Source: Actinomycetes bacterium (lineage in GTDB: Bacteria; Actinomycetota; Acidimicrobiia; Acidimicrobiales; Palsa-688). From it: a DNA stretch of 64,000 nt. This document shows positions 51,720 to 61,027 of this stretch, piece after piece; within the stretch, counting starts at the first letter, position 1; each line of letters opens with the position of its first letter. Both the position numbers and the translations under genes were made by a program. The notes below the pieces were generated by a model, which made no database searches, was not told the origin of the DNA, and saw only the letters and a program-made list of their open reading frames with translations. Where the stretch lies: positions 25,971-89,970 of the forward strand of contig JAJYMM010000166.1 of the NCBI GenBank assembly GCA_021787035.1. The letters are read 5' to 3'.

Positions 51720-53864
51720 GTCGAGACTGAGAGCCGCGGCCACGGACGCTCGCGACGGCGCCTCTTCTCCACAGCCTGGCGGTCCCCCTTCTCCATAGCC
51801 TGGCGGTCCCCCGTCTCCGCCGGCGGCGCCAAAGCCCCGGCGGGGGCGGGGGCCGACCTCCTCCACGGCGAGCAGCTTAGAAACTGCCCCATCGAGCCAG
51901 CGGGTCTGCTGCGCGAACGAGTGGCGGTCGTCGAGCCCTCTCCGGCGGTGCGGCATCCTGAGCGGGCAGTAAAGGAGGAGCTCGTCGCGGGCACGGGTAA
52001 CGGCAACGTAAAAAAGCCTCTGCTCCTCGGAAAGCCCTTCCGGCGAGGACAGCGCCATGTCGGAGGGGAAGCAACCGTCGACCAAGTGGGCCAGGTGGAC
52101 AACCGGCCACTCGAGCCCCTTTGCCGAGTGCACGGTGGAAATGACCACATAGTCGTCGTCCAGATGAGGTTGGCCGGCGAAGTCGCTCGTGGACAGGGGC
52201 GGGTCAAGGGTCAGCTCCGCCAGCCACGCCCCAAAGTCTTCGGCTCCCCCGGCCGCACTTGCCAGCCTGTCGAGGTCGTTTAGCCGGGCCGTCACGTCTT
52301 CATAACGCGCCGTCACGAGCGGCCTGACCAACGACAGGACGCAGTGGGCTTTCGCTGCCGGCGTCGGGGCTTCCCGTGCGGCCGTGAGCCCGTCAAGGCT
52401 CGAGGCCAGAGATGCCCGTGCGGCGACTGGGGCGATGCCAATGACCTCGGACCAAGTTTGCGAGCCCGCTGGCCGCTTCGGGGGAAGGCTGGCGAGCAGC
52501 CACCGTGAACGGGCGGGCCCGATCCCCTCGTGGAGCCTGAGGAGCCGGAACCAAGCGATGTCGTCAGAAGGGTTGGCGACCAGGCGTGCCGCGGCCAAGA
52601 AGTCCTTTACGTGAGCGGCCTCCAAGAACCGGAGCCCACCGAACTTCCGGTACGGGACCCGCCTCGCCGAGAGCTCCAGCTCGATCAAGTCGCTGTGGTG
52701 GCCGGCTCGCACGAGCACCGCTTGCTCGCAAAGGCGCCTCCCCCGCTGGTGACGCTCCAGGATGCGATCGACGACGGCGCGGGCTTCGGTGCCGGCGTCG
52801 TAGCAACGTACGAACGCCGGGCTACTGCCACCCTCTCGTGCCGCCCGGAGCAGGAGCCTGTCGCCGCGGTGGCCGTTTGCCGGGTGCGTGAGCGTGCGCG
52901 CACCGCGAGCCTCTCCCGAGGCGCCCCCCTCGCCGGCCTCTTTTGAATGCGGGCGCACTTCGTTGGCCACGTCCAAGATCGGCTGGAACGAGCGGAAGTT
53001 GCGCTGAAGGCTGATGACTTGAGCGCCCGGTGCCGTCGAGGCAAGGTCAGCGAGATGGCCGGCGTCGGCTCCACGAAAGCCATAGATCGCCTGAGCGTCG
53101 TCGCCCACGACCGTAAGGCCGCGCCCGGTCGGACGGAGGAGGCGGACGATGTCCACCTGCAAGTTGTTGACGTCTTGGTACTCGTCGACGAGGACGTGGT
53201 CGAATGTTTGCGCGAGGCGTGCGCCGAGGGCTCGGTCCGTCAAGGCTGCCCGGAAATAAAGCAATAGGTCATCGAAATCAAGCTGAGAACGCTCACGCTT
53301 GCGGGCAACATAGTCCTTGCAAAGTGCAGCGATCGCTTCACTGTGAGGCTCGCACCAAGGAAAGTCCGTCGCCACGACTTCGCGAAGCGGCCGGGCGGTG
53401 TTGACGCAGCGCGAATAGATGTCGACGAGCGCCGAAGGAGTTGGCGCCCGCTCACCGACCCCCGAAAGCCCGTGCTCGTCGCGGAGCAGGTCCATGACGT
53501 CGGCGGCGTCCGACTGGTCGAGCACTGAAAAGCCCGGGTGGACGCCCAGGTCCTCGCCCCACGCACAAAGGACCTGGTAGGCGACGGCGTGGAAAGTGCC
53601 CCCACGGACCAAGCCGGCGACTTCTGGCCGCGCGACCGCTGCCGCGGCCCGCTTCAGCATTTCGTCAGCAGCTCGCCTCGTAAAGGTCAAAAGAAGGATC
53701 CGGTCAGGGGCCACGCCGCTCTCGAGGAGGTGGGCCACGCGCGCTGTGAGCGTCCGGGTCTTGCCCGTGCCTGCACCGGCGACGATGACGAGTGGCCTGT
53801 CGTCGTGCGTGGCCGCCGCCAATTGGGCATCGTCGAGCCCCTCGCGCCAGTGATGGGCAAACAT
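51705..53864 (-). CDS. UvrD/PcrA-like superfamily 1A DNA helicase
   Basis: 3'-5' helicase of about 719 residues. Motifs in order: Walker A GAGTGKT, LLTFTRRAADEM, VDEYQDVN, VVGDDAQAIYGFRGA, LQRNFRS, VISTVHSAKGLEW and FYVAVTRARDEL. Start chosen at ATG 53864: on the minus strand TAGTAT lies 7 bases before it, suggesting a leaderless message; an ATG-less extension to 53909 adds 15 unlike residues. The C-terminus is a Gly/Pro-rich tail with a duplicated GGPPG(Y/C)GE. It could act in repair beside the UvrABC system; other UvrD paralogues may exist elsewhere. Confidence 0.93.
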   Translation of the reverse strand: MFAHHWREGLDDAQLAAATHDDRPLVIVAGAGTGKTRTLTARVAHLLESGVAPDRILLLTFTRRAADEMLKRAAAAVARPEVAGLVRGGTFHAVAYQVLCAWGEDLGVHPGFSVLDQSDAADVMDLLRDEHGLSGVGERAPTPSALVDIYSRCVNTARPLREVVATDFPWCEPHSEAIAALCKDYVARKRERSQLDFDDLLLYFRAALTDRALGARLAQTFDHVLVDEYQDVNNLQVDIVRLLRPTGRGLTVVGDDAQAIYGFRGADAGHLADLASTAPGAQVISLQRNFRSFQPILDVANEVRPHSKEAGEGGASGEARGARTLTHPANGHRGDRLLLRAAREGGSSPAFVRCYDAGTEARAVVDRILERHQRGRRLCEQAVLVRAGHHSDLIELELSARRVPYRKFGGLRFLEAAHVKDFLAAARLVANPSDDIAWFRLLRLHEGIGPARSRWLLASLPPKRPAGSQTWSEVIGIAPVAARASLASSLDGLTAAREAPTPAAKAHCVLSLVRPLVTARYEDVTARLNDLDRLASAAGGAEDFGAWLAELTLDPPLSTSDFAGQPHLDDDYVVISTVHSAKGLEWPVVHLAHLVDGCFPSDMALSSPEGLSEEQRLFYVAVTRARDELLLYCPLRMPHRRRGLDDRHSFAQQTRWLDGAVSKLLAVEEVGPRPRRGFGAAGGDGGPPGYGEGGPPGCGEEAPSRASVAAALSLDHLWQ

Positions 53865-53990
53865 ATGTACGATACTATCACGTCGCCCAAGGACCAGCCC
53901 GCTCGGCACCAGCGCCCTGCCCCAAAGCCTGGGGCTTTGCCCTAGCGCCCCGCAATGTTATCTTCAGGTGCACGTGGTATAAGTAATCCT

Positions 53991-55301
53991 ATGCTCGGGC
54001 GGACGAGGGGGGGACGTAGGCCCTGGCGCCGGCCTACGAGTGTGCCAGTTTTGATCCTTGCTGCAGCAGCCAGCCTCAGCGCGTGCGGGTCGCTCGCTAC
54101 CGTGGCGGTTCACAACGCGGGGACCGCAGGAGCCACCGACGGCCAAGCGCAAAGGGCCACTCCGCCCAACGCAGTGCCCACCGCGGCGCGGTCCGCGAAG
54201 CCGACGACGGCAACCACCAGGACGGCCACAACCAAGCCGGCACCCACCACGACTACCCTTCCGCTACTCAGCGTGGCCAAGTTCGCGCCGGTCGACGCGG
54301 CAACTGAAGCTCAGGTCTTGACCGGCAAAGCGCAAGGGGTGGCCTCGACCACGCCGCTTTCGATCACCTACAACCGCGCCCCCTGGCATGGGTACCCGAT
54401 GCCAACGATCTCCCCGGCCATGCCGGGCAAGTGGTCGCAAGCCGCTCCCAACAAGTTGGCGTTCGAGCCCGCCGGCTATTGGCAGCCCGGCACCACCTAC
54501 ACGGTCTCGGTACCCGTGGCCGCCGGCGCGAAGACCAAGTTCAAGTTCACGACCCAACTGCCGCCTGTGCTCGTCCTCCAGCAGTACCTGGCCATGCTTG
54601 GGTACCTCCCGCTGCGCTTCACCCCGACGGGCGACATCCCCAATCGCAAGGCCGTCCTCGCCAAGGAGCCCGCGAACCCTTACCTCGTCCCGCAGGCGCC
54701 CCTTAGTGGCGTCTTCACATGGGCTTACGCGGACGTCCCGACTCAGCTGTGGGCGCAGTGGCACCGTGCCCAGCCCAATGTGATGACAACCTCGGCGGTA
54801 ATGGAGTTCGAAGACGCGAATGGCCTCGCCCCAGACGGCCAGCCCGGCCCACTCGTCTGGCACGCGCTCCTGCAGGACATCGCCAAGCGCGCTACGGACC
54901 CCAACCCCTACAACTACGTGATCGTGTCGGAGGCCCTGCCCGAAACGCTCTACGTCTGGCAAGACGGCAAGTTCGTCTACAACACCCTCACCAACACTGG
55001 CGTCAACGGCGCCAATACCCCTCTCGGCACCTGGCCCGTCGCCTACAAGCAAAACCCCAACCTCATGAAGGGCTGCGACGTCAACGGTTCCTGCTACCGG
55101 GTCTGGGTCAACTACGCCAGCTACTTCCTCCCCACGATCGGCGACGCCATCCACGCCTACCCGAGAGCATCCTATGGTTTCCCCCAAAGCAACGGTTGCG
55201 TCGAGGTCCCCGAGTCACAGGGCGCCATCGTCTACGGCTACGACCCCGTGGGCACGCTCGTGACCGTCACTTCCTGGAAGGGGCCTGCGCAGGTCGGCTG
55301 A
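53991..55301 (+). CDS. lipoprotein L,D-transpeptidase (YkuD family)
   Basis: Forms 3-3 cross-links or attaches proteins in peptidoglycan. From ATG 53991 there is a signal peptide ending in a lipobox (ASLSAC), a Thr/Ala/Pro linker, an immunoglobulin-like region (LSITYNRAPWHGYPMPTISP), a peptidoglycan-binding-like repeat (LQQYLAMLGYLP, EDANGLAPDGQPG), and the YkuD domain. The last has the catalytic cluster HAYPRASYGFPQSNGCVEVP (His, then SNGC). TATAAG ends 8 bases before the ATG, again pointing to a leaderless transcript. Divergent from the helicase. Confidence 0.92.
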   Translation: MLGRTRGGRRPWRRPTSVPVLILAAAASLSACGSLATVAVHNAGTAGATDGQAQRATPPNAVPTAARSAKPTTATTRTATTKPAPTTTTLPLLSVAKFAPVDAATEAQVLTGKAQGVASTTPLSITYNRAPWHGYPMPTISPAMPGKWSQAAPNKLAFEPAGYWQPGTTYTVSVPVAAGAKTKFKFTTQLPPVLVLQQYLAMLGYLPLRFTPTGDIPNRKAVLAKEPANPYLVPQAPLSGVFTWAYADVPTQLWAQWHRAQPNVMTTSAVMEFEDANGLAPDGQPGPLVWHALLQDIAKRATDPNPYNYVIVSEALPETLYVWQDGKFVYNTLTNTGVNGANTPLGTWPVAYKQNPNLMKGCDVNGSCYRVWVNYASYFLPTIGDAIHAYPRASYGFPQSNGCVEVPESQGAIVYGYDPVGTLVTVTSWKGPAQVG

Positions 55302-55325
55302 CCGCCAGCAGCCCCCCCAACAGGC

Positions 55326-56438
55326 TCAGCGGCCGAGCAGCTCGAAGCTGCGGAGGGTCTTCATGTAGTTCGCGCGCTCGAAAGCTTCCGGATCCTCTGC
55401 CGAAGCAGCCGACACCGAGCCCCGGAGCTGCCCGATCGAGCTGTAGCCCTGCCCGGACAACCATTCTCGCAGTTCCGCTTCGAGCGCCCGCAGGCGCGTC
55501 GGGCCCTTGGCCAGCAACTCCGAGGCGACCATCACGACGTCGGCCCCGACTGCCACCGCCTTCACGACGTCACTGCCGGTGTGGACCCCGGAGGTGAGCC
55601 CGATCGAGACATTCGGAGGTAGAAGGGGCCGAAGGATGGCGGTCCAGCGGAGCGGCAGGCCGAGGTCAGCCGAGCGCGACAGGGTGACCTCGGGGAGCAC
55701 GGCCATCGTCTCCAGGTCGATGTCCGGTTGGTAAAAACGGTTGAAAACCACGATGCCGCTCGCGCCCGCACCCGTTACCTGCCGCGCGAAGTTTGCCATC
55801 GCCGTGTAAAAGGGCGAGAGCTTGACCGCTACTGGTACGCCCGCTTCGCTGCGCACCTCTCTCACGAGCTCCAGCTGCTCGGACTCGATATCGGCTGCAC
55901 TGCGGCTTGGGTCAGCAGAAATAAAGTACAAGTTGAGCTCAAGGGCATCTGCCCCAGCCCGGCCGAGCAGCCTGGCATAGCGTGTCCACCCCCCGCTCGA
56001 CGTCGCGTTGAGGCTGGCAATGACCGGCACGCCCACTTCGGCCTTCGCTCTCTCCAGCCTGGCGAGGTACCTGTCGGCCACTCCTTTTTCGGCCGACAGG
56101 TCGGGGAAGTACTCGACGGCTTCGTGGAACACGCCGCTCCCCTGTTCGACGGCCGCAGCAAAGCCCACTTCCTCCGCGAGGACCTCCTCTTCGAAAAGCG
56201 ACGGGAGTACCACGGCACCCACCCCGGCTTCCCCGAGCCGCCTGAGCTCGTCAGGATCTCCCGTGAGCGGGCTCGCGGCCGCGACTAGGGGCGATGCGAG
56301 AGACCGCCCGAGATAGCTCGTGGAAAGGTCAACCTCGGCGGCCTTCACCGAGGTGCCGTCACCCGAGGCAGGGATGCGGGGGGGGCTTGGGCTTGGCCCC
56401 GCTCCAGCGCCACCGACGGCCACCATTGGTCCTGTCAC
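55326..56438 (-). CDS. dihydroorotate dehydrogenase-like flavoprotein
   Basis: A PyrD-like FMN barrel of 370 residues (ASPLVAAASPLTG, LNATSSGGWTRYARLL, ELNLYFISADPSRS, VAVKLSPFYTAMANFA, SGVHTGSDVVKAVAVGADVV). It belongs to the DHOD-like group often found beside pyruvate:ferredoxin oxidoreductase genes rather than in pyrimidine operons. The start GTG 56438 overlaps the nifJ stop (GTGA), so the two are coupled. Its reaction is not established; a role in electron transfer or in pyrimidine synthesis with ferredoxin are both possible. Confidence 0.88.
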   Translation of the reverse strand: MTGPMVAVGGAGAGPSPSPPRIPASGDGTSVKAAEVDLSTSYLGRSLASPLVAAASPLTGDPDELRRLGEAGVGAVVLPSLFEEEVLAEEVGFAAAVEQGSGVFHEAVEYFPDLSAEKGVADRYLARLERAKAEVGVPVIASLNATSSGGWTRYARLLGRAGADALELNLYFISADPSRSAADIESEQLELVREVRSEAGVPVAVKLSPFYTAMANFARQVTGAGASGIVVFNRFYQPDIDLETMAVLPEVTLSRSADLGLPLRWTAILRPLLPPNVSIGLTSGVHTGSDVVKAVAVGADVVMVASELLAKGPTRLRALEAELREWLSGQGYSSIGQLRGSVSAASAEDPEAFERANYMKTLRSFELLGR

Positions 56439-59400
56439 TCTGCCTCCTCGTCTCCGTCGGATGTGGCAGCCTTGGCCGCCACTTCGTGGGGCTCCGCTTC
56501 GTGGACGGTCCGTTTCACGCTTGCGAGCTGGCTGTAATAGCGCCAGCGCTCCCTAACATCTTCCTCCAACAAACCAAGAAGCTCCTTGGCCCGGTCGGGA
56601 TCGCTCCGCTGCAGCGCTGCGAAGCGCACCTCCGAGGAGATGAAGTCGGCTACAGGCGCGCTCGGCTCCTTGTAGTCGAGGTGGAACGGCTGGCCCTCTG
56701 CTTCCTCGCTCGGGCGGTAGCGGTAAAGGGGCCAGTAACCCGAACGTACGGCGTCGCGCTGGTGCGACATCGACGTCGCCATGTCGATGCCGTGCGCGAT
56801 ACAAGTAGAGTAAGCAATCACAAGCGAAGGACCGTCATGGGCGTCGGCCTCGAGCAGCGCCCTCGTCGTCTGGATGTCATTGGCGCCCATCGCAACCTGC
56901 GCCACGTAAACGTTGCCGTAGGAGCGGGCAATAGCCCCGAGGTCCTTCTTTGGCGTGTCTTTGCCCGAAGCCGCGAACTTCGCCACCGCGCCTCGCTGCG
57001 TTGCCTTGGACGCCTGACCGCCAGTATTCGAGTAGACCTCGGTGTCGAGGACCAGCACGTTGACGTTGTGGCCAGAACCAAGCACCTGGTCCAAACCGCC
57101 AAAGCCTATGTCGTAGGCCCATCCGTCGCCGCCCACGATCCACACGCTCTTCCTCACGAGGTTGTCAACTACCCCGAGAAGCCGGCGGACGTTTTCAACG
57201 TCGGGGCCGTTCCCCGAAGACATCGCGCCAAGGCGACTCTTCAGTTGCTCGACCCGGTCGCGCTGCGCGAATACCAGTTGCTCGGTTGCCTGGTCAGCCC
57301 CCAATATCTCCTCGGCCAACTCACCGCCCACGGTGCCTGCGAGCCTCGACAAAAGCCCGCGCGCTACTCGCTGCTGCGCCTCGTAACCGAGCCTTATCCC
57401 GAGCCCAAACTCCGCGTTGTCCTCGAAGAGCGAGTTGGCCCACGCCGGCCCGCGTCCGTCGCCGTTGGCCGCCCACGGAGTGGTCGGCAGGTTGCCTCCG
57501 TATATGGACGAGCAGCCCGTGGCGTTGGCGATGAGGACCCGGTCACCGAAGAGCTGAGACAGCAGCCGAAGGTAGGGAGTCTCGCCGCAACCCGCGCAGG
57601 CGCCGGAGAACTCGAAGAGGGGCTCCAAGACAGCCGCGCCCTTCACCTGGTCGTGAGGAAGGAGGCTCCTGTCGATCTCGGGGATTTTTTGGAAGAACTC
57701 CCAGCGCAAGCGCTCCTCATCGCGGTGGCTGAGCGCGAGCTCCAAGTTGATGGACTTGTGTTTGACTTCGGTCTTCGAATGGGCAGGACAGACGTCCACG
57801 CAAACACCGCAACCGGTGCAGTCATCGGGCGCGACCTGGATCGTGAGCAGGTGCCCGGCGAGGTCCTTGGAACGGAACGGCTTGGACTTGAAGCCTTCTG
57901 GCGCGCCCTCGAGTGCGGATTCGGGGAACACCTTCATCCTTATGCAAGCGTGCGGGCAGACCATCGCGCACTTGCCGCAGTCGGTGCAGATGCTCGCGTC
58001 CCACACGGGGATCTCGGCGGCGACCGCTCGCTTCTCATAGCGCGTGGTCCCCGAAGGGAACCTGCCGTCGGCCGGAAGCGCAGAGACCGGGAGCGACTCA
58101 CCCTCGTCCGCCATCATGGCGGCCGTCAACGTGCGCACGAGCGCAGGGGCGCTCGCCAACGCCCGCTCCTCAGCGACCCGGAAACCGTCGGAAGAAACGG
58201 TAGCCCCCACCGGGACCTCGAGCCTCGATAGGCCGGCCACCGCGGCGTCAATAGCGGCGAAGTTGCGCTCCACCACCACCGGGCCGCGCCGGCCGTAGGT
58301 CCTCTCGACGGCCTCTTTTATAGAAGCGATGGCGTCTTCGATCGGCATCAGCTTGGAAAGGGCGAAGAAGCACGTCTGCATGACGGTGTTTATCCGGGCG
58401 CCGAGCTTGGACTCGGTGGCGATCTTCTGCGCGTCTACGACGTAGACCTGGAGGTCGCGGTCCAAGATCTCCCGCTGTGCAGGCCCAGGCAGGTGGCTCC
58501 ATGTACCCGTCGGCCCGTAGGGGCTATTTATGAGCACCGTCGCCCCGGGCCTGGCCTTGTCGAGCACCTTGTGGCTCTCGAGGAGCCCGAAGTTGTGGCA
58601 AGCCACGAAATCGGCTTGGTCGATCAAGTAACTGGAGCGGATCGGCGACGGCCCGAAGCGCAAGTGGGAAACGGTGAGCGAAAACGACTTCTTGGAGTCG
58701 TAGACGAAGTACCCCTGAACGTGAGCGCCCGTCGCCTTGGAGATGATCTTGGCACTGTTCTTGTTGGCCCCGACCGTACCGTCCGAGCCGAGGCCGAAAA
58801 ACATTGCGTGAAGCTCCCCCGGAGGGACCGGGAGGTGGAACTCCGGCACGGGCAGGCTCAAGTTGGTGACGTCGTCGTTGATACCGATTGTGAAGTGACG
58901 CTTGCCCCTCGGAGCTGCCAGGTCGTCAAAGACCGACTTCACCATCGCCGGCGTGAACTCTTTGGACGAGAGGCCGTAGCGCCCTCCGCGCACCGAGGGC
59001 ACCGTGGCGAAGGGGGGCTCGGGACTGTCCATCGCCTCGTCGAGCGCCACCCGGACGTCCAAGTAGAGCGGTTCACCGACCGAGCCCGGCTCCTTTGTGC
59101 GGTCGAGCACGGCGACCCGATGCACGCTCGGAGGGAGCGCGGCCACGAACTGAGCCGCTGGGAACGGGCGGAAGAGGTGTACCTTCACCATACCAACGCG
59201 CTCGCCGGCGGCGCACAGGGCGTCCACGACTTCCTCCGCCGCTCCGCAACCCGAGCCCATGAGCACGACCACGGACTCCGCGTCGGGGGCGCCGTGATAG
59301 GAGACCAACCCATAGTGGCGGCCCGTCTGGCGTTCGAAGGCGGCCATCGCGCTCTCGACGGCCACGGGCACCGCCTCGTAGTAGGTGTTCGAAGCCTCGC

Positions 59401-60088
59401 GGCCCTGGAAGAACACGTCGGGGTTTTGCGCCGTGCCCCTCACGTCCGGGTGGTCAGGGCTCATGCCGCGGGCACGGAAAGCTGCGATCGCCTCCGAGCT
59501 TACCAATGGCAATAGCTCCTCATATGAGACGGGCACGAGGTCGGCCACCTCGTGGGAGGTGCGGAAGCCGTCGAAAAAGTGCATGAACGGTACTCGGGAG
59601 GTGAGAGCGGCCACATGGGCCACAACCGCCAAGTCCTGAGCCTCTTGGACCGAGCTCGAGGAGAGCATCGCCCACCCCGTCGACCGGGCGGCCATCACGT
59701 CGGAGTGGTCGCCGAATATAGACAGAGCGTGCGTGGCAAGGCTCCTGGCGGCCACGTGGATAACGGTCGGCAGCAGCTCGCCCGCTATCTTGAACATGTT
59801 GGGCACCATAAGGAGCAAGCCCTGGGATGCGGTAAAAGTGGTTGCCAAGGCGCCTTTTTGGAGAACGCCGTGGAGAGCCCCGGCCGCGCCTGCCTCTGAC
59901 TGCATCTCGACAATCTGAGGTACCTCGCCCCACAGGTTGGGGCGCCCCGCCGCCGCCCAGTCGTCGGCGTGCTCACCCATTGGCGACGAGGGTGTGATCG
60001 GGTACAGTGCGATCACTTCGGAAAAGGCGTAGGCGACCCGTGCGCACGCCTCATTGCCATCTACGCAGATTGCTTGCAAGCTGCTCAC
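56435..60088 (-). CDS. nifJ: pyruvate:ferredoxin (flavodoxin) oxidoreductase
   Basis: Single-chain PFOR of 1217 residues that converts pyruvate and CoA to acetyl-CoA, CO2 and reduced ferredoxin. Domain I starts with YPITPSSPMGEHADDW. The gamma-like domain has GLGSDGTVGANKNS. Two [4Fe-4S] clusters are bound by CTDCGKCAMVCPHAC and CTGCGVCVDVCP; the third cluster and thiamine site are in GACAGCGETPY, GCSSIYGGN and GDGWAYDIGFGGLD. GGGAGG lies 8 bases before the GTG start. The oxygen-sensitive enzyme next to cytochrome bd genes suggests facultative or low-oxygen life. Confidence 0.97.
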   Translation of the reverse strand: MSSLQAICVDGNEACARVAYAFSEVIALYPITPSSPMGEHADDWAAAGRPNLWGEVPQIVEMQSEAGAAGALHGVLQKGALATTFTASQGLLLMVPNMFKIAGELLPTVIHVAARSLATHALSIFGDHSDVMAARSTGWAMLSSSSVQEAQDLAVVAHVAALTSRVPFMHFFDGFRTSHEVADLVPVSYEELLPLVSSEAIAAFRARGMSPDHPDVRGTAQNPDVFFQGREASNTYYEAVPVAVESAMAAFERQTGRHYGLVSYHGAPDAESVVVLMGSGCGAAEEVVDALCAAGERVGMVKVHLFRPFPAAQFVAALPPSVHRVAVLDRTKEPGSVGEPLYLDVRVALDEAMDSPEPPFATVPSVRGGRYGLSSKEFTPAMVKSVFDDLAAPRGKRHFTIGINDDVTNLSLPVPEFHLPVPPGELHAMFFGLGSDGTVGANKNSAKIISKATGAHVQGYFVYDSKKSFSLTVSHLRFGPSPIRSSYLIDQADFVACHNFGLLESHKVLDKARPGATVLINSPYGPTGTWSHLPGPAQREILDRDLQVYVVDAQKIATESKLGARINTVMQTCFFALSKLMPIEDAIASIKEAVERTYGRRGPVVVERNFAAIDAAVAGLSRLEVPVGATVSSDGFRVAEERALASAPALVRTLTAAMMADEGESLPVSALPADGRFPSGTTRYEKRAVAAEIPVWDASICTDCGKCAMVCPHACIRMKVFPESALEGAPEGFKSKPFRSKDLAGHLLTIQVAPDDCTGCGVCVDVCPAHSKTEVKHKSINLELALSHRDEERLRWEFFQKIPEIDRSLLPHDQVKGAAVLEPLFEFSGACAGCGETPYLRLLSQLFGDRVLIANATGCSSIYGGNLPTTPWAANGDGRGPAWANSLFEDNAEFGLGIRLGYEAQQRVARGLLSRLAGTVGGELAEEILGADQATEQLVFAQRDRVEQLKSRLGAMSSGNGPDVENVRRLLGVVDNLVRKSVWIVGGDGWAYDIGFGGLDQVLGSGHNVNVLVLDTEVYSNTGGQASKATQRGAVAKFAASGKDTPKKDLGAIARSYGNVYVAQVAMGANDIQTTRALLEADAHDGPSLVIAYSTCIAHGIDMATSMSHQRDAVRSGYWPLYRYRPSEEAEGQPFHLDYKEPSAPVADFISSEVRFAALQRSDPDRAKELLGLLEEDVRERWRYYSQLASVKRTVHEAEPHEVAAKAATSDGDEEAE

Positions 60089-60166
60089 AACTGGCCTCCC
60101 GGTCTCGCGTCTCAGCTTCTACCTGTGTAGCCCGCCGCCCGCTCCCCGAGATAGGGCCCTTGGCCC

Positions 60167-60901
60167 CTACCGCATAGGCGAAGTGCCTCCAGTGCCGGAG
60201 CGAACGGCTGATTGGCCAGAATTCACTGCCCAAGTCCGAACGGCTTCTTCTGCTAACGAGGCCGCCTTGGGCACTGCAGCTTCGACCGCAGCCGAAAGCC
60301 CTTCTCCAACCGAGGTCTCCTCGACGCCCACGCTCACTACCACAGCCTCTGGTGCGTTCCCGTAAAGATCACGGGCGAGGGCGAGCAGCGTCATCGGGCT
60401 GAGATCTTCCCAACACCCTGCAGCCACCCGGCCGCCTCCCCCTCCGGCCCCGCCTCCACCCTTTGCCCCGGCCCCAGGTGCGCCGGCCGGAGGTGCGCCG
60501 GCCGCAGGTGCCACCGTCACGGTGCCCGCTGGCCTGCCGTCCAATGCGGCATCGGCCAAAATAGCGAAGCCTGAGGCGGCCAGGTCCTCGGCGAGCTCGG
60601 GCGACAGGCACTCGGTCACGACAAACTTCGCTCCGCGAAGCGCGGGCACGCTACGCGAGCGCCGGCGCAACTCCTCCGCCACGCGCTGGCCGACAGCATC
60701 GTCGCAACGCAAAGAGCAACCGTAACCGACCACGAGCACGCGCGCGGGCCTTTCCTCAACGCCCGGCCCCTCAATGCCCGGCTCCTCAACGCCCGGCTCC
60801 TCAACGCCCGGCAATTCGTCTCCGACGACCTCGCCCACAGAGGAGACCCTAGTGGCAAGCGAACAGGTGTGACGCAAGGAACGCGACCTCCTCGGCATCA
60901 C
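60167..60901 (-). CDS. hydrogenase-maturation-protease-like protein (HyaD/HycI family)
   Basis: 244 residues; the start is uncertain because the first 50 residues are low-complexity (EEPGVEEPGIEGPG from 15-base repeats). The family core is visible: ARVLVVGYGCSLRCDDAVGQ, ECLSPELAEDLAASGFAILADAALDG and LSPMTLLALARDLYG. In real [NiFe]-hydrogenase proteases three acidic/His residues bind nickel; here Asp positions are kept, but the usual His before the last motif seems to be Glu (CWEDLSP), and the first motif has Cys where Gly is usual. No hydrogenase gene is in the window. It is 78 bases upstream of nifJ on the same strand, perhaps one operon. Confidence 0.75.
   Translation of the reverse strand: MMPRRSRSLRHTCSLATRVSSVGEVVGDELPGVEEPGVEEPGIEGPGVEERPARVLVVGYGCSLRCDDAVGQRVAEELRRRSRSVPALRGAKFVVTECLSPELAEDLAASGFAILADAALDGRPAGTVTVAPAAGAPPAGAPGAGAKGGGGAGGGGGRVAAGCWEDLSPMTLLALARDLYGNAPEAVVVSVGVEETSVGEGLSAAVEAAVPKAASLAEEAVRTWAVNSGQSAVRSGTGGTSPMR
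60754..60813 (-). repeat. 15-bp tandem repeat x4 in protease-like gene
   Basis: Four units of CCTCAACGCCCGGCT with single-base changes, encoding the acidic EEPGV-type repeats at the N-terminus. Confidence 0.9.
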
Positions 60902-61027
60902 CGCCTTAGGGTGGCGAGAGCAAGCACCTTGGACGGTCCTCCGAAGGGACCTTTGGCCCTATCGCGGACGACAGGAGTGTAACGAGACTCAAAAGCGACA
61001 CGGGAGCAGTGAGAGCAGGAGGAGGTC

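Noticed and set aside
56294..58231. 645-codon plus-strand ORF
   Set aside because: Antisense to nifJ and its DHOD-like partner, whose cluster-binding motifs are unmistakable.
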